NCBI GenBank assembly: GCA_903845115.1
Contig: CAIMWE010000212.1
Span: 1 to 32,262 of the forward strand
Direction: 5' to 3'
DNA: 32,262 nt
From: an uncultured Acidobacteriota bacterium
Lineage (GTDB): Bacteria; Acidobacteriota; Thermoanaerobaculia; UBA5066
Below, in pieces: positions 1 through 8,963 of the stretch; positions within the stretch are counted from its first letter, which is position 1; each line of letters begins with the position of its first letter. Both the position numbers and the translations under genes were made by a program. The notes under the pieces are model-generated. The model worked only from the letters and a program-made list of their open reading frames with translations, was not told the DNA's origin and ran no database searches.

Positions 1-767
1 AGAGCCGGGTGAAGAAGCTGGAGAAGATCGAGGCGATCGAGCTGCCGAAGCGGCGCAAGGCGGTCGCGTTCGACTTCCGGCGGGCGGCGCGCTCGGGCGA
101 CGACGTGGCGGCCCTCTCGGGGGTGACGAAGCGCTACGGGAAAAAGACGATCTACGACGGCTTCGACTTCCTGATCCGCCGCGGCGAGCGGTGGTGCGTG
201 ATGGGGAAGAACGGGGCCGGGAAGACGACGCTCCTGAAGATGGTGGCCGGGGTCCTGGCCCCGGACGCCGGGACCGTGAAGCTGGGGGCGAGCCTGAAGC
301 TGGGCTACTTCGCGCAGCAGGCCCTCGACCTCCTCGACCCGGAGCTGACGGTGTGGGAGCAGACGCAGAAGGACTTCCCTCTCGAGAGCGTGGGGGCGCT
401 CCGGAACCTCCTCGGCGCGTTCCAGTTCTCCGGCGACGAGGTGGAGAAGCCGATCCGGTTCCTGTCGGGCGGCGAGAAGACCCGGCTCGTCCTGGCTCGG
501 ATGCTCTTCGACCCGCCGAACTTCCTCGTCCTCGACGAGCCGACGAACCACCTCGACCTCCTGACGAAGGAGATGCTCGTCCGCTCGCTCGGGGACTTCG
601 ACGGGACGATCCTGTTCGTGTCGCACGACCGGTTCTTCCTCCGGGGGATGGCGAACCGGGTGCTGGAGCTGCTCCCCGCCGAGGAGGGAGGGCCGCACCT
701 CTACCCCGGCACGTACGAGGAATACGTCGGGCGGACCGGACACGAGGCGCCGGGCGTCCACGCCTGA
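1..767 (+). CDS. ABC-F family ATPase, C-terminal part (5' truncated by window edge)
   Basis: The reading frame is open to the first bases, and the residues before the GTG at 9 (S-R) continue the typical charged inter-domain linker of ABC-F proteins, so the gene starts outside the window. What remains is the end of the linker and the complete second ATPase domain. Counting from the GTG at 9, Walker A is GKNGAGKT (about residues 66-73). It is followed by the Q-loop region (YFAQQ), the signature LSGGEKTRL, Walker B FLVLDEPTNHLDL and the switch histidine in SHDR. DEPTNHLD is diagnostic of ABC-F. These are soluble, ribosome-associated ATPases (EttA/Uup/YheS types) acting in translation or antibiotic protection, not transporters. 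The subgroup cannot be assigned without the N-terminal half. Confidence 0.93.
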   Translation, partial: SRVKKLEKIEAIELPKRRKAVAFDFRRAARSGDDVAALSGVTKRYGKKTIYDGFDFLIRRGERWCVMGKNGAGKTTLLKMVAGVLAPDAGTVKLGASLKLGYFAQQALDLLDPELTVWEQTQKDFPLESVGALRNLLGAFQFSGDEVEKPIRFLSGGEKTRLVLARMLFDPPNFLVLDEPTNHLDLLTKEMLVRSLGDFDGTILFVSHDRFFLRGMANRVLELLPAEEGGPHLYPGTYEEYVGRTGHEAPGVHA

Positions 768-847
768 ACGCCGGGAGCCGTGGCGGGAAACGACGGCCGT
801 GGTAGGGTCGTCGGCATCCGATCCGGTCCTTCGGGAGGTGCCCTGAC

Positions 848-1321
848 GTGGAACCCAGCGTCTTCCTGCCGCCGACTCGCGGGGAGTTCGTCATGCTGGC
901 CCGCCTCGCTCTGGCCGCGTTGGCCGGAGGGGCGGTCGGCTGGAACCGGTACCGGGCGGGAAAACCCGCCGGGATCGGGACGCACGCCCTCGTGGCGCTC
1001 GGGGCGGGCCTCTTCGTCGCGGTGCCGACCATCGCCGGGGACGAGTCCCTCAACGCGCTGAGCCGGACGATCCAGGGCGTGGCGACCGGGATCGGGTTTC
1101 TCGGGGCGGGCGAGATCTTCCGGGATCCGTCCGAAGGAAACCGGATCACCGGCCTGACGTCGGCGGCCGCGCTCTGGGCCACGGCCGCCCTGGGGATCGT
1201 CATCGGGTGCGGCTCGCTGTTCGGCGCGATCTCGACGACGCTCCTCCTCCTCGCCGTCCTGGAGCTGGCGCCGCGGATCGAGAAGAGGCTCCCGCGCCGC
1301 GACCCTCCCCCGGCCGCCTGA
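848..1321 (+). CDS. MgtC/SapB family inner-membrane protein
   Basis: A 157-residue polytopic membrane protein. Recognisable MgtC/SapB features are the early ALAGGAVGWNR segment, the GIGTHALVALGAG block, the hallmark GIGFLGAGEIF motif near the middle, and GLTSAAALWATAALG in the last third. About four hydrophobic segments are visible. The GTG start is supported by GGGAGG 8-14 bases upstream. It is slightly longer than the bare MgtC domain, with a short charged proline-rich tail and no C-terminal ACT-like extension. Family members affect Mg2+ homeostasis and intramacrophage survival in pathogens, but most environmental homologues have no known role. It lies alone between the ABC-F gene and a small secreted protein gene; no Mg2+-responsive leader is evident. 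Confidence 0.88.
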   Translation: MEPSVFLPPTRGEFVMLARLALAALAGGAVGWNRYRAGKPAGIGTHALVALGAGLFVAVPTIAGDESLNALSRTIQGVATGIGFLGAGEIFRDPSEGNRITGLTSAAALWATAALGIVIGCGSLFGAISTTLLLLAVLELAPRIEKRLPRRDPPPAA

Positions 1322-1465
1322 CTCCCGGGGCACAGATCGGGGAGGCGACGGGCCCGACGGCGTCGGCCGGCGGCGTCCCGAACAAGTTCCTCGCGAAGAT
1401 CGGCTCCGGTTAGGATTCGGGGCGCTCCCGTCGCCGGGAGGATCGCGAATACACCGGAGGAACGG

Positions 1466-1846
1466 ATGACCCGCAAGACGACCCTTCTGGCCCTGACGCT
1501 TTCCCTCCTGGCCGCAGTCCCGGCCGGCGCCCAGGCTCCGCCCGCGCCGACTCCCCCCGCCCAGGTTGTTCCGGACGATGGGGTCGAGGCCCACGGGCGC
1601 TCCAAGGTCGAGCCCCCCCTGATCGTGGCGAAGGGGCCGTGCCACAAGATCGAGGGGAAGTTCGTCGTGGGGATGAAGCTCTACCTGATGACCGACCACC
1701 GGCTCATCGGTGAGGTGACCGTTCACCGCTCCAGCCACCTCTTCCCGGACGGAAAGTCCCGCGAGGCGGTCAAGCTCAAGCTGGCGGACGGGAAGTCCAC
1801 CTGGCTGCCGGCCGACACCGCTCGGCGGATCTACGTCACCCAGTGA
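1466..1846 (+). CDS. small secreted protein of unknown function
   Basis: A 126-residue protein with a clear Sec signal peptide: K/R-rich start, hydrophobic stretch, likely cleavage after AGA at about residue 22. A proline/alanine-rich spacer follows, then a compact domain of about 80 residues with alternating hydrophobic residues (for example KFVVGMKLYLM, VKLKLADGK), suggesting a small beta-rich periplasmic domain. There is one cysteine in the mature protein and no lipobox. The ATG has GGAGG seven bases upstream. A 6-bp hairpin (CTCCCG at 1425-1430, CGGGAG at 1435-1440) lies in the leader. I do not recognise the family. It sits about 50 bases before the ECF sigma gene and could be co-transcribed, but nothing proves this. 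Confidence 0.7.
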   Translation: MTRKTTLLALTLSLLAAVPAGAQAPPAPTPPAQVVPDDGVEAHGRSKVEPPLIVAKGPCHKIEGKFVVGMKLYLMTDHRLIGEVTVHRSSHLFPDGKSREAVKLKLADGKSTWLPADTARRIYVTQ

Positions 1847-1898
1847 AGCCGGGCGGGGGAGGGGGACACCGGCCGCCGAGCTGGGGGACGACGTCCTC

Positions 1899-2444
1899 GT
1901 GGCAGGCATCCTGGACGGCCAGGAGGAGCTCTTCACCGTGCTCGTGGCGCGCTACCAGACGCGCCTCTTCCGCTTCATCACCCGCTACACGGGCGACGCG
2001 GAAGACGCCCGCGACGTGACCCAGGAGGTGTTTTTCAAGGTCTACTCCGCCCTCGACACGTACGACTCCCGGTACAAGTTCTCGACCTGGCTCTTCCGGA
2101 TCGGGGGCAACGCGGCGATCGACCACATCCGCCGCCGGAAGGCCCGTCCCGTCCCGATCGACCTCCCGCTGACGGAGGACGGGGAAGTCCAGCAGGTGGA
2201 GTTCCCGGACACGCGTCCGGACCCGCTCGAGGCCCTCTCCCGGACCCGGCTGAGGCACGAGCTGGACGCGGCGATCGAGAGGCTCCCGGACGACTACCGC
2301 GAGCTGATCTCTCTCCGGCACTACGGCGAGCTGCCGTACGAGGAGATCGCGGAGCTGAAGGGAATGCCCCTCGGGACCGTCAAGAACAAGCTCTTCCGGG
2401 CCCGGCAGGCGCTCCGAGATCTTTTGCCGAAATCAACCGTATAG
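1899..2444 (+). CDS. ECF-type RNA polymerase sigma factor (sigma-70 family)
   Basis: A 181-residue group-4 sigma factor. Region 2 is clear: the helix around RYQTRLFRFITRYTGDAEDARDVTQEVFFKVY, split as RYQTRLFRFIT then DARDVTQEVFFKVY, followed by STWLFRIGGNAAIDHIRRRK for -10 recognition. An acidic linker of about 30 residues follows, then region 4 with AIERLPDDYRELISLRHY and the helix-turn-helix YEEIAELKGMPLGTVKNKLFRARQ for -35 binding. The GTG at 1899 has a GGGGGA about ten bases upstream, but homologous N-termini usually carry a few more residues; an open stretch upstream (including CTG at 1881) would allow this, so the start is uncertain. The next gene begins ten bases downstream and encodes a membrane protein, the usual sigma/anti-sigma arrangement. 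Confidence 0.92.
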   Translation: MAGILDGQEELFTVLVARYQTRLFRFITRYTGDAEDARDVTQEVFFKVYSALDTYDSRYKFSTWLFRIGGNAAIDHIRRRKARPVPIDLPLTEDGEVQQVEFPDTRPDPLEALSRTRLRHELDAAIERLPDDYRELISLRHYGELPYEEIAELKGMPLGTVKNKLFRARQALRDLLPKSTV

Positions 2445-2454
2445 AGAGAGCGAG

Positions 2455-2931
2455 ATGGAGAAGACGACCCGCCAGCCGAGGACCGACGAAGAGATCGAAC
2501 TCCTTCTGGACCGCGGGGTTGAGGGAGACCAGCCGGCTCTTCCGGAGGGGTTCGCCGACCGCGTCAGAGGGGCCTGCCCCTTCGCGCCGTGGGAGGCGCG
2601 GCAGAGGCGCTTCTGGAAGGTGCCCGCCCTCGTCCTCGGCGCGCTCTCCGGCTCCGCGTTTCTCCTGGGGATGGCGCCCCTGTTCCGACTCGGGCCGGAG
2701 ACTGCGCTCCGCGTCTGGGCGCAGCTCCTCGCCGTCTCGATGATCCGGCCGGCCGTGGTGGCCGTGGAGGCGGCGCCCCTGGCGGGCAGGGCCGCCTCGC
2801 GGGCGCTCGGCGCCTCGCCCGGCTCGCTGCCGCTCCTCGCGGCGTGCGCGGCCCTCGGCCTCGCGGCCATGGTGTTCGCCCTCCTCCCCGCTCTCCGGAG
2901 GCGCCGGGCCAGCGATGCCGCGGCGCGCTGA
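2455..2931 (+). CDS. membrane protein, candidate anti-sigma factor
   Basis: A 158-residue protein with an acidic cytosolic N-terminus of about 50 residues. This includes LPEGFADRV, a short motif often seen in N-terminal domains of anti-sigma factors. Hydrophobic segments follow at roughly residues 53-72 and 127-148, with a weaker one between, and the protein ends in an arginine-rich tail. There is no CxxC or HxxxCxxC zinc motif, so it is not a ZAS-type anti-sigma factor. Its position ten bases after the ECF sigma gene and 17-base overlap with the next gene point to one operon. The anti-sigma role is inferred from position, topology and the short motif. Confidence 0.6.
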   Translation: MEKTTRQPRTDEEIELLLDRGVEGDQPALPEGFADRVRGACPFAPWEARQRRFWKVPALVLGALSGSAFLLGMAPLFRLGPETALRVWAQLLAVSMIRPAVVAVEAAPLAGRAASRALGASPGSLPLLAACAALGLAAMVFALLPALRRRRASDAAAR

Positions 2932-3820
2932 GCGCGGGAGACCGAACCGGGCGCCCGGGGCGTCGGCGGCGCTGGCCGCCCTGGCCGCCCTCCTCCTCCT
3001 GAGCGCGCCTCCCGCCCGGGCGGAGGACGTCGTCTCCTTCGGAAAGCCGCTCACCGTCTCGGGCGACGTGGACGGGTCGGTCGTCTCCATCGACGGGAGC
3101 GTGACCGTGACCGGGCGGGTCCGAGGGGACCTCGTCGTCCTGGGCGGCGACGCGGCCGTGCCCGAGGGGGGCCGGGTCGGGGGAGACCTCCTCGTGGTGG
3201 GAGGGAGCGGCACCGTGGCCGGCTCCGTGGCGGGCCGGGTCCTCACGGTGTCGGCGCTGGAGGCGGCGTTCCTCGCGGAGATCAGGACCTCGCCCCTCCA
3301 GGGCGGAGGGATCTCCCTTCTCCTGGCCGCGTTCCGGCTCCTCCTGCTCGCGTTCTGGCTCGCGGGAGGGCTGGCGCTCGTCCGGTGGAAGCCGAGGCGA
3401 ATCCAGTCGGCGGCCGGCGCCATCTCCGCGGGGGAGCTGGCGATCGCGGCGGTCCTGGGGCTTTCGGCGGTCCTCTCCGGAATCCTCCTCGCCACGTTCT
3501 TCCTCGCCGCGCTCCCTTCCCAGGCCGCGGTGGTCCTGATCGGGCTCCTCGCCTCCTCGGTCGTGGGGGCGAAGCTCTTCGGCCTGGCGGCCCTCTTCGT
3601 CGCCGCCGGAAGGGTGATGAACGCCGGCGCCCGGAGGGGGAGCGCCCTCTTCGGCGACCCCGCGGCGCTCGCGGTCGGCCTGCTCCCCTTCGGTCTCGCC
3701 TCGCTCGTCCCGGTCGTCGGCCCCCTGGTCTGGGGAGCGGTGTCGCTCCTCGGCATCGGCCTGTCGATCCGGACGGCGTTCGGCTCGGGTGACCCGGTCG
3801 TTACCGTCGCGCGCGCGTGA
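2915..3820 (+). CDS. bactofilin-like beta-repeat membrane protein
   Basis: A 301-residue protein starting inside the previous gene (17-base overlap), implying coupled translation. It has an N-terminal signal segment (probable cleavage after ARA, residue 36). Next comes a glycine/valine-rich domain of about 70 residues with short repeats such as GDVDGSVVSIDGSVTVTGRV and GDLLVVGGSGTVAGSVAG, the pattern of bactofilin/polymer-forming (DUF583-like) beta-helices. About five hydrophobic segments follow, ending in a GLLPFGLASLVPVVGPLVWG block. The repeat domain is predicted to be extracytoplasmic, unlike classical cytosolic bactofilins. Being third behind a sigma factor and candidate anti-sigma factor suggests an envelope-stress or envelope-structure role, which is inference. 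Confidence 0.65.
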   Translation: MPRRAERGRPNRAPGASAALAALAALLLLSAPPARAEDVVSFGKPLTVSGDVDGSVVSIDGSVTVTGRVRGDLVVLGGDAAVPEGGRVGGDLLVVGGSGTVAGSVAGRVLTVSALEAAFLAEIRTSPLQGGGISLLLAAFRLLLLAFWLAGGLALVRWKPRRIQSAAGAISAGELAIAAVLGLSAVLSGILLATFFLAALPSQAAVVLIGLLASSVVGAKLFGLAALFVAAGRVMNAGARRGSALFGDPAALAVGLLPFGLASLVPVVGPLVWGAVSLLGIGLSIRTAFGSGDPVVTVARA

Positions 3821-3851
3821 CGGATTCCACTCTCGTCCTCGAGGAGGGATC

Positions 3852-5888
3852 ATGAAAATTCGAAACCTGGCGCTTCCCGTGCTGGCTTTCCTGCTGACCG
3901 GCGTTCCGGCCGCGGCCGCCGGCCCGGAGAAGGCCCTCGACCCGGCGTCCCTCGACCCCGCGGTCCAGCCGTGCGACGACTTCTACCAGTACGCCAACGG
4001 CTCGTGGATGAAGGCGAACCCGGTCCCGGCCGACAAGGCCAGGTGGGGCGCGTTCGAGGAGCTGGCCGAGCGGAACCGGCTCTTCCTGAGGGCCGTGGTG
4101 GAGGAGGCGTCGGCCAGGACCGACTGGCCCAAGGGAAGTGTCCGCCAGAAGGTGGGGGACTTCTACGCCGCCGGGATGGACGAGGCCGCCATCGAGAAGG
4201 CGGGCCTCAAGCCGCTCGAGCCGTGGATGAAGAGGATCGAGGCGATCAAGGGGACCGGGGAGCTTCCTGCCCTCCTCGCGGCGCTCCACCTGAGCCGGCT
4301 GCCGTCCGGGTTCGGGTTCATGGTGGCGCAGGACCCGAAGAACAGCACGCGGTACATCCCGTCGATGAGCCAGGGCGGGCTGGGGCTCCCGGACCGCGAC
4401 TACTACCTGAAGGACGACGCGAAGTCGAAGGAGATCCGCGAGAAGTACCTCGTCCACGTGGCGAAGATGCTGGAGCTGGCGGGCCAGAGCCCCGAGGCGG
4501 CGAAGGCGGACGCGGAGAGCATCCTGGCCCTGGAGACCTCGACCGCGAAGACGTGCCGGACGCGCGTCGAGCTGCGCGACCCGGTGAAGAACTACAACCT
4601 GAGGACCCTGGCGAACCTCGAGAAGGACGCCCCTGGCTTCGACTGGAAGACCTACCTCGGGGCCCTCGGCGTCTCGTCCGCGCAGGAGCTGAACGTCCGT
4701 CAGCCGGAGTTCTTCGCGGCGTTCGCCGAGAGGGCGCCGAAGACCTCCCTGACCGTCTGGAAGACCTACCTCCGCTACCACCTGATCCGGTCGGCGGCGC
4801 CCTACCTCCCGAAGCGGTTCGAGGAAGAGGCCTTCGCCTTCCAGGGGAAGGTCCTGAACGGGGTCCCGCAGCAGGAGGACCGCTGGAAGCGGGTCGTGGC
4901 GGCCGAGGACGGGGCGATCGGCGAGGCGCTCGGCGAGCTCTACGTCGGGAAGGCGTTCAGCCCGAAGTCGAAGGAGCGGATGAAGGTCCTGGTGGAGAAC
5001 CTCCGCGCGGCGCTGAAGGTGAGGATCGAGGGCCTCCCCTGGATGGGAACCGAGACGAAGGCGGCCGCCCAGAAGAAGCTCTCGGCGTTCGGCGTGAAGA
5101 TCGGCTATCCCGACCGGTGGCGTGACTACTCGGCCCTCGAGATCGACCGGACCTCCTACATCGGAAACGTCCTCCGCGCCCACGAGTTCGAGGTGAAGCG
5201 GAACCTCGCCAAGCTCGGGAAGCCGATCGACCGGACGGAGTGGGGGATGACCCCGCCCACCGTCAACGCCTACTACAGCCCGACGATGAACGAGATCGTC
5301 TTCCCGGCCGGAATCCTCCAGCCGCCGTTCTTCTACGCCGAGGCGGACGACGCCGTGAACTACGGCGGGATCGGCGTCGTCATCGGACACGAGATGTCCC
5401 ACGGCTTCGACGACTCGGGCAGCCAGTACGACGCCGACGGGAACCTGAAGAACTGGTGGACCGAGAGCGACCGGAAGGCGTACGAATCCCGGACGACCCT
5501 GCTCGCGAAGCAGTTCGACGGCTACAAGGCGCTGCCCGACCAGGCGATCAACGGCAAGCTGACCCTGGGGGAGAACATCGGCGACCTGGGCGGCCTGAAG
5601 ATCTCGTACGCGGCGCTGGCGAAGGCCCTCGGCACGGACCCCCAGAAGGGGGCGAAGGTCGACGGCTGGAGCCCGGCCCAGCGCTTCTTCCTGAACTACG
5701 CCACGATCTGGCGGAACACCATCCGGGACGAGGCGCTCCGCGTCCGCCTCAACACCGACCCCCACAGCCCGGCCAAGTACCGGGTCCTGGGTCCGCTCTC
5801 CGACCTGCCGGAGTTCCACGAGGCGTTCGGCTGCGCGGCCGGCGGGCCGATGGTCCGGCCGGAGGCGGAGCGCCCGAGCATCTGGTAG
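3852..5888 (+). CDS. secreted M13 family zinc metallopeptidase (neprilysin/PepO type)
   Basis: A 678-residue endopeptidase. The ATG at 3852 is chosen because GAGGAGGG lies just upstream and it gives a clean signal peptide (MKIRNLALPVLAFLL..., cleavage near residue 23); an upstream in-frame start would spoil it. The M13 N-terminal domain opens with PCDDFYQYANGSW. The substrate-binding NAYYSP motif precedes the zinc site HEMSH (H513, E514, H517), and the third ligand is E574 in GENIGD with D578. The length is normal for the family. M13 enzymes cleave short peptides outside the cytoplasm. Of the neprilysin disulfides only the C41/C661 pair appears retained; the positions of two other pairs are non-cysteine at both ends. 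A hairpin at 5942 follows the stop. Confidence 0.95.
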   Translation: MKIRNLALPVLAFLLTGVPAAAAGPEKALDPASLDPAVQPCDDFYQYANGSWMKANPVPADKARWGAFEELAERNRLFLRAVVEEASARTDWPKGSVRQKVGDFYAAGMDEAAIEKAGLKPLEPWMKRIEAIKGTGELPALLAALHLSRLPSGFGFMVAQDPKNSTRYIPSMSQGGLGLPDRDYYLKDDAKSKEIREKYLVHVAKMLELAGQSPEAAKADAESILALETSTAKTCRTRVELRDPVKNYNLRTLANLEKDAPGFDWKTYLGALGVSSAQELNVRQPEFFAAFAERAPKTSLTVWKTYLRYHLIRSAAPYLPKRFEEEAFAFQGKVLNGVPQQEDRWKRVVAAEDGAIGEALGELYVGKAFSPKSKERMKVLVENLRAALKVRIEGLPWMGTETKAAAQKKLSAFGVKIGYPDRWRDYSALEIDRTSYIGNVLRAHEFEVKRNLAKLGKPIDRTEWGMTPPTVNAYYSPTMNEIVFPAGILQPPFFYAEADDAVNYGGIGVVIGHEMSHGFDDSGSQYDADGNLKNWWTESDRKAYESRTTLLAKQFDGYKALPDQAINGKLTLGENIGDLGGLKISYAALAKALGTDPQKGAKVDGWSPAQRFFLNYATIWRNTIRDEALRVRLNTDPHSPAKYRVLGPLSDLPEFHEAFGCAAGGPMVRPEAERPSIW

Positions 5889-5941
5889 GGCGGGAACGGG
5901 GCCAGCCTGCCCGAGGTCACGAATCAACCAATAGATCCAAC

Positions 5942-5967
5942 CGGGGCGCCTCGAAAGGGGCGCCCCG
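5942..5967 (+). terminator. hairpin after the M13 peptidase gene
   Basis: CGGGGCGCC (5942-5950) pairs perfectly with GGCGCCCCG (5959-5967) across an 8-base loop. There is no T-run after it, so it may be a Rho-assisted or stabilising hairpin rather than a classical intrinsic terminator. It separates the peptidase gene from a new promoter at 6007. Confidence 0.6.
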
Positions 5968-6006
5968 AGCGTCAGGTCTCACGAAGATCGTGGCCGAGCA
6001 GGCCGG

Positions 6007-6036
6007 TTGACCCTTCCCGCGGGCCGCGCATAGTCT
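6007..6036 (+). promoter_or_regulatory. sigma-70-type promoter for the hydroxyacyl-CoA dehydrogenase gene
   Basis: TTGACC (6007-6012), an 18-base spacer, then TAGTCT (6031-6036). The predicted start is near 6043, giving a leader of about 70 bases. It lies just after the peptidase-gene hairpin. The match is good but comes from eye inspection only. Confidence 0.5.
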
Positions 6037-6113
6037 CCGCCCCTGCCGGACCGGGGCCGAGAGGGCGCCGGGAACTGCCGCACGAGGCACCGGGCACGAA
6101 GAGAGGGGACGAC

Positions 6114-6989
6114 ATGACGATCCAGAAGGTCGGGGTCATCGGCGCGGGACAGATGGGGAACGGGATCGCCCACGTGGCGGCGCTCGCCGGCAGGGACGTC
6201 GTCCTGCTCGACGTCGACGCGGCCTTCGTGGAGAAGGGGCGCAAGACGATCGAGAAGAACATGGGGCGCCTCGTGGAGAAGGGGAAGGTGACCGCCGAGG
6301 CCGGGGCAGCGGCGCTCGCCCGCGTGAAGGCGGGGACCGACCTCGCCCTCCTCTCCGACGCGGACCTCGTCGTCGAGGCGATCGTGGAGAACGAGGGAGT
6401 GAAGGTCGACCTCTTCCAGAAGATCGACGCGCTCGCGAAGCCCTCGGCCATCCTCGCGTCGAACACCTCGTCGATCTCCATCACGCGCCTGGCGGCCGCT
6501 ACGAAGCGCCCCGGGCAGTTCATCGGGATGCACTTCATGAACCCGGTCCCGGTGATGCAGCTGGTGGAGGTGATCCGCGGGATCGCGACGTCCGACGAGA
6601 CGGCCGCGGCCGTGGTCCAGGCGGCCAAGGAGTTCGGAAAGACGCCGGTGGAGTGCCGGGACTTCCCGGGCTTCGTCTCGAACCGCGTCCTGATGCCGAT
6701 GATCAACGAGGCGGTCTTCGCGGTCCACGAGGGGGTCGCGACCCCGGAAGCGGTGGACACGATCATGAAGCTGGGGATGAACCACCCGATGGGTCCGCTG
6801 ACCCTGGCCGACTTCATCGGCCTGGACACCTGCCTCTCGATCCTGCGCGTCCTCCACAGGGGGCTCGGGGACGACAAGTACCGGCCGTGCCCCCTCCTGG
6901 TCCAGATGGTCGACGCCGGGTGGAACGGGAAGAAGTCGGGGCGCGGCTTCTACCGGTACGCGGCTCCGGGAGGGGAAAGAGTCCCTTGA
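6114..6989 (+). CDS. hbd: 3-hydroxyacyl-CoA (3-hydroxybutyryl-CoA) dehydrogenase
   Basis: A 291-residue NAD-dependent dehydrogenase, the normal length of the stand-alone short enzymes (Hbd/PaaH/FadB2). The Rossmann motif [10 protein letters not shown] is at residues 10-19 and an acidic residue (LLDVD) follows beta-2 as expected for NAD. Also present are NTSSISIT at 117-124, the catalytic His140 in GMHFMNPVP, Glu152 in VEVIRG, and the C-terminal dimerisation domain with [17 protein letters not shown] and [18 protein letters not shown]. It interconverts L-3-hydroxyacyl-CoA and 3-oxoacyl-CoA in beta-oxidation or butyrate-type pathways. GAGGGGA precedes the ATG. The stop overlaps the next gene's TTG as TTGA. 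It could supply the acyl-CoA enzymes downstream, but an unrelated TPR gene separates them. Confidence 0.95.
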   Translation: MTIQKVGVIGAGQMGNGIAHVAALAGRDVVLLDVDAAFVEKGRKTIEKNMGRLVEKGKVTAEAGAAALARVKAGTDLALLSDADLVVEAIVENEGVKVDLFQKIDALAKPSAILASNTSSISITRLAAATKRPGQFIGMHFMNPVPVMQLVEVIRGIATSDETAAAVVQAAKEFGKTPVECRDFPGFVSNRVLMPMINEAVFAVHEGVATPEAVDTIMKLGMNHPMGPLTLADFIGLDTCLSILRVLHRGLGDDKYRPCPLLVQMVDAGWNGKKSGRGFYRYAAPGGERVP

Positions 6990-8839
6990 TCTGCCAGGTC
7001 TGCGGCCAGCGGCACCAGGAGGAACGGGAGTTCTGCAGCCGGTGCCAGAGCAAGCTCCTCGTGATCTCGGGTCCGGCCGGCCCGTTCGACGAGCCGGACC
7101 CGGGAGAGACGGTCGGGATGGACGAGCACCTGCTGGAGCGGGTGTCGGTTCTCGAGGAGATCGTCAAGCGGAGCGCCGAGACGCTGAAGACGCTGCTGGA
7201 GGCGCTGAACCGGCAGGAGAAGAACGGATTCGTCGTCCAGACGGGCGTCCTGGCGCTGAAGGACCTCCTCGAGCGGAAGGGGGTCCTCGTCGAGGAGGAG
7301 CTCCTCGACCTCTGGGAGAGCCGCGTCGACGTCCACATGGCCGCCACCGAGAAGCGGGAGCGGTTCCTGGAGCGGCGCGAGCGGATGGTGGCGGGATTCA
7401 CCGGCGAGAGGCGGGAGCGGTTCCAGTCGCTCCTCGGCGAGGCCGAGTTCTCCTTCTACGCGCTGGACCCGGAGAAGGCGGCCCGGACGCTCGAGGAGGC
7501 CTGGAAGCTCGACCGGGGGAATGCCGAGCTGGCGTTCTTCCTGGGCGAGAGCGCCTTCAACGAGGGGGAGACGGCCCGCGCCGCCACCCTGCTCCACCAC
7601 GTCCTCGCCCGCGATCCCCACCACTTCGAGGCGCTCGTCTACTGCGGCGTCATGGAGAACGAGGCGGGCCGGGCCGCCAAGGCGGTGGAGCTGCTGAAAC
7701 GGGCGATCGCCATCAAGCCCGACGCCTTCCTCCCGTACTTCGCGCTCGGCGCTCTCTACGCCACCTCCGGCCAGCTCGCGCGGGCGGAGGTCCTCCTGAA
7801 GAAGGCGCTCCTGATCGAGGAGAACGCCCAGACCGCGTCGCTCCTCGGGACGATCGCGTACGAGCGGGGGCGCCTCCCCGAGGCGATCGACCATCTCCAG
7901 AGGACGGTCCGCCTCGACCCGACCGACGAGGAGGCCCTCTACCTGCTGGGGCTGAGCTACCTGGACCGCGGCTGGACGCAGAAGGCGGCCGACCAGTTCC
8001 GGGCGGCCCTGGAGCTGAACCCGAACCGGATCGAGTACCAGGCGGCGTCGTCCCTCCTCGCCCCGGCCGGGCTGAAGGGGCTGCCGAAGGTCCGGGGGGA
8101 GGCGGCGAAGTGGGTGAAGCGCGCCGAGGCGGTGGCCTCCCGGGAGCCGCTGAAGGCGCTGGAGCTGTTCCGGAAGGCGCTCGCGACCGACCCGGACAAC
8201 CCGACGCTCCTGATCTCGTACGCGCTCGTCTGCTCCGCGGCGGGCCGGATGGCGGAGGCGGTAGCGGCGACGAAGCGGGTGCTGGCGAAGGAGCAGGGGG
8301 AGATGGTCGCGGCCGCGGCCTACACGACGCTCCTCGAGGCGCTCCGGTCGGAGGGGAAGTTCCGCGAGGGGGACCGCATCGCGGCCGAGATGCTGACGGC
8401 CGTGAAGTCGAACTACGCCCGGTCGATCGCCTGCTTCCAGCGGGCGACCGCCCTGGCCGAGATGGGCGAGAAGCTGGACGAGGCGCTCTCGCTCGCCGAC
8501 CAGGCGCTCCAGCTCTCCCCGAGGGAGATGCGGCACTTTCCGCTGGCCGCGAAAGGGTGGGTCCACTACAAGCGGAAGGAGTTCGACCGGGCGGTCGAGT
8601 GCCTGAGGAGGGCGGCGGAGCTGGGGGAGACGCCGACGGGCCTGACCCACCTCGGCCTCGCGCACCTCGCGGTGGGCGACTCCCGCGCGGCCCGCACCGC
8701 CTTCTCCCGCGCGAAGCGCCGCGGCTCGTCCCGGTCGGCCCGGCGCGGAGGCCTCGAGACGAAGATGCTCGAGCAGATCCGCCGCAACCTCCACCTCACC
8801 GAGAAGCTGGAAAAGGGCAAGCGAACCAGGCTACGCTGA
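6986..8839 (+). CDS. TPR-repeat protein with N-terminal zinc ribbon
   Basis: A 617-residue, apparently cytosolic protein with no signal peptide. The TTG at 6986 is chosen because its TTGA overlap with the dehydrogenase stop, and GGGAGGGGA 10-18 bases upstream, fit coupled translation. From there the protein begins with a four-cysteine ribbon, C3xxC6 and C17xxC20, typical of a small zinc ribbon. A helical, probably coiled-coil region follows (about 45-160, rich in E/R/L). Many tetratricopeptide-like units run from about 165 to the end, recognisable by repeats such as [40 protein letters not shown] and [18 protein letters not shown]. The C-terminus is basic. It is probably a protein-protein scaffold; the partner is unknown. 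The overlap with an acyl-CoA dehydrogenase gene need not mean shared function. Confidence 0.85.
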   Translation: MICQVCGQRHQEEREFCSRCQSKLLVISGPAGPFDEPDPGETVGMDEHLLERVSVLEEIVKRSAETLKTLLEALNRQEKNGFVVQTGVLALKDLLERKGVLVEEELLDLWESRVDVHMAATEKRERFLERRERMVAGFTGERRERFQSLLGEAEFSFYALDPEKAARTLEEAWKLDRGNAELAFFLGESAFNEGETARAATLLHHVLARDPHHFEALVYCGVMENEAGRAAKAVELLKRAIAIKPDAFLPYFALGALYATSGQLARAEVLLKKALLIEENAQTASLLGTIAYERGRLPEAIDHLQRTVRLDPTDEEALYLLGLSYLDRGWTQKAADQFRAALELNPNRIEYQAASSLLAPAGLKGLPKVRGEAAKWVKRAEAVASREPLKALELFRKALATDPDNPTLLISYALVCSAAGRMAEAVAATKRVLAKEQGEMVAAAAYTTLLEALRSEGKFREGDRIAAEMLTAVKSNYARSIACFQRATALAEMGEKLDEALSLADQALQLSPREMRHFPLAAKGWVHYKRKEFDRAVECLRRAAELGETPTGLTHLGLAHLAVGDSRAARTAFSRAKRRGSSRSARRGGLETKMLEQIRRNLHLTEKLEKGKRTRLR

Positions 8840-8963
8840 CTGTCCGCACCGGCTTGGCCGCCTCCCGGAAGAGCCGGGCCGGCGCCCCGCGGGGCGAAAA
8901 CACACAAAACACAGCCCTGACCCCATCGTCTCGGGATGATGCATCGGGATCATCCGTGGAGCA

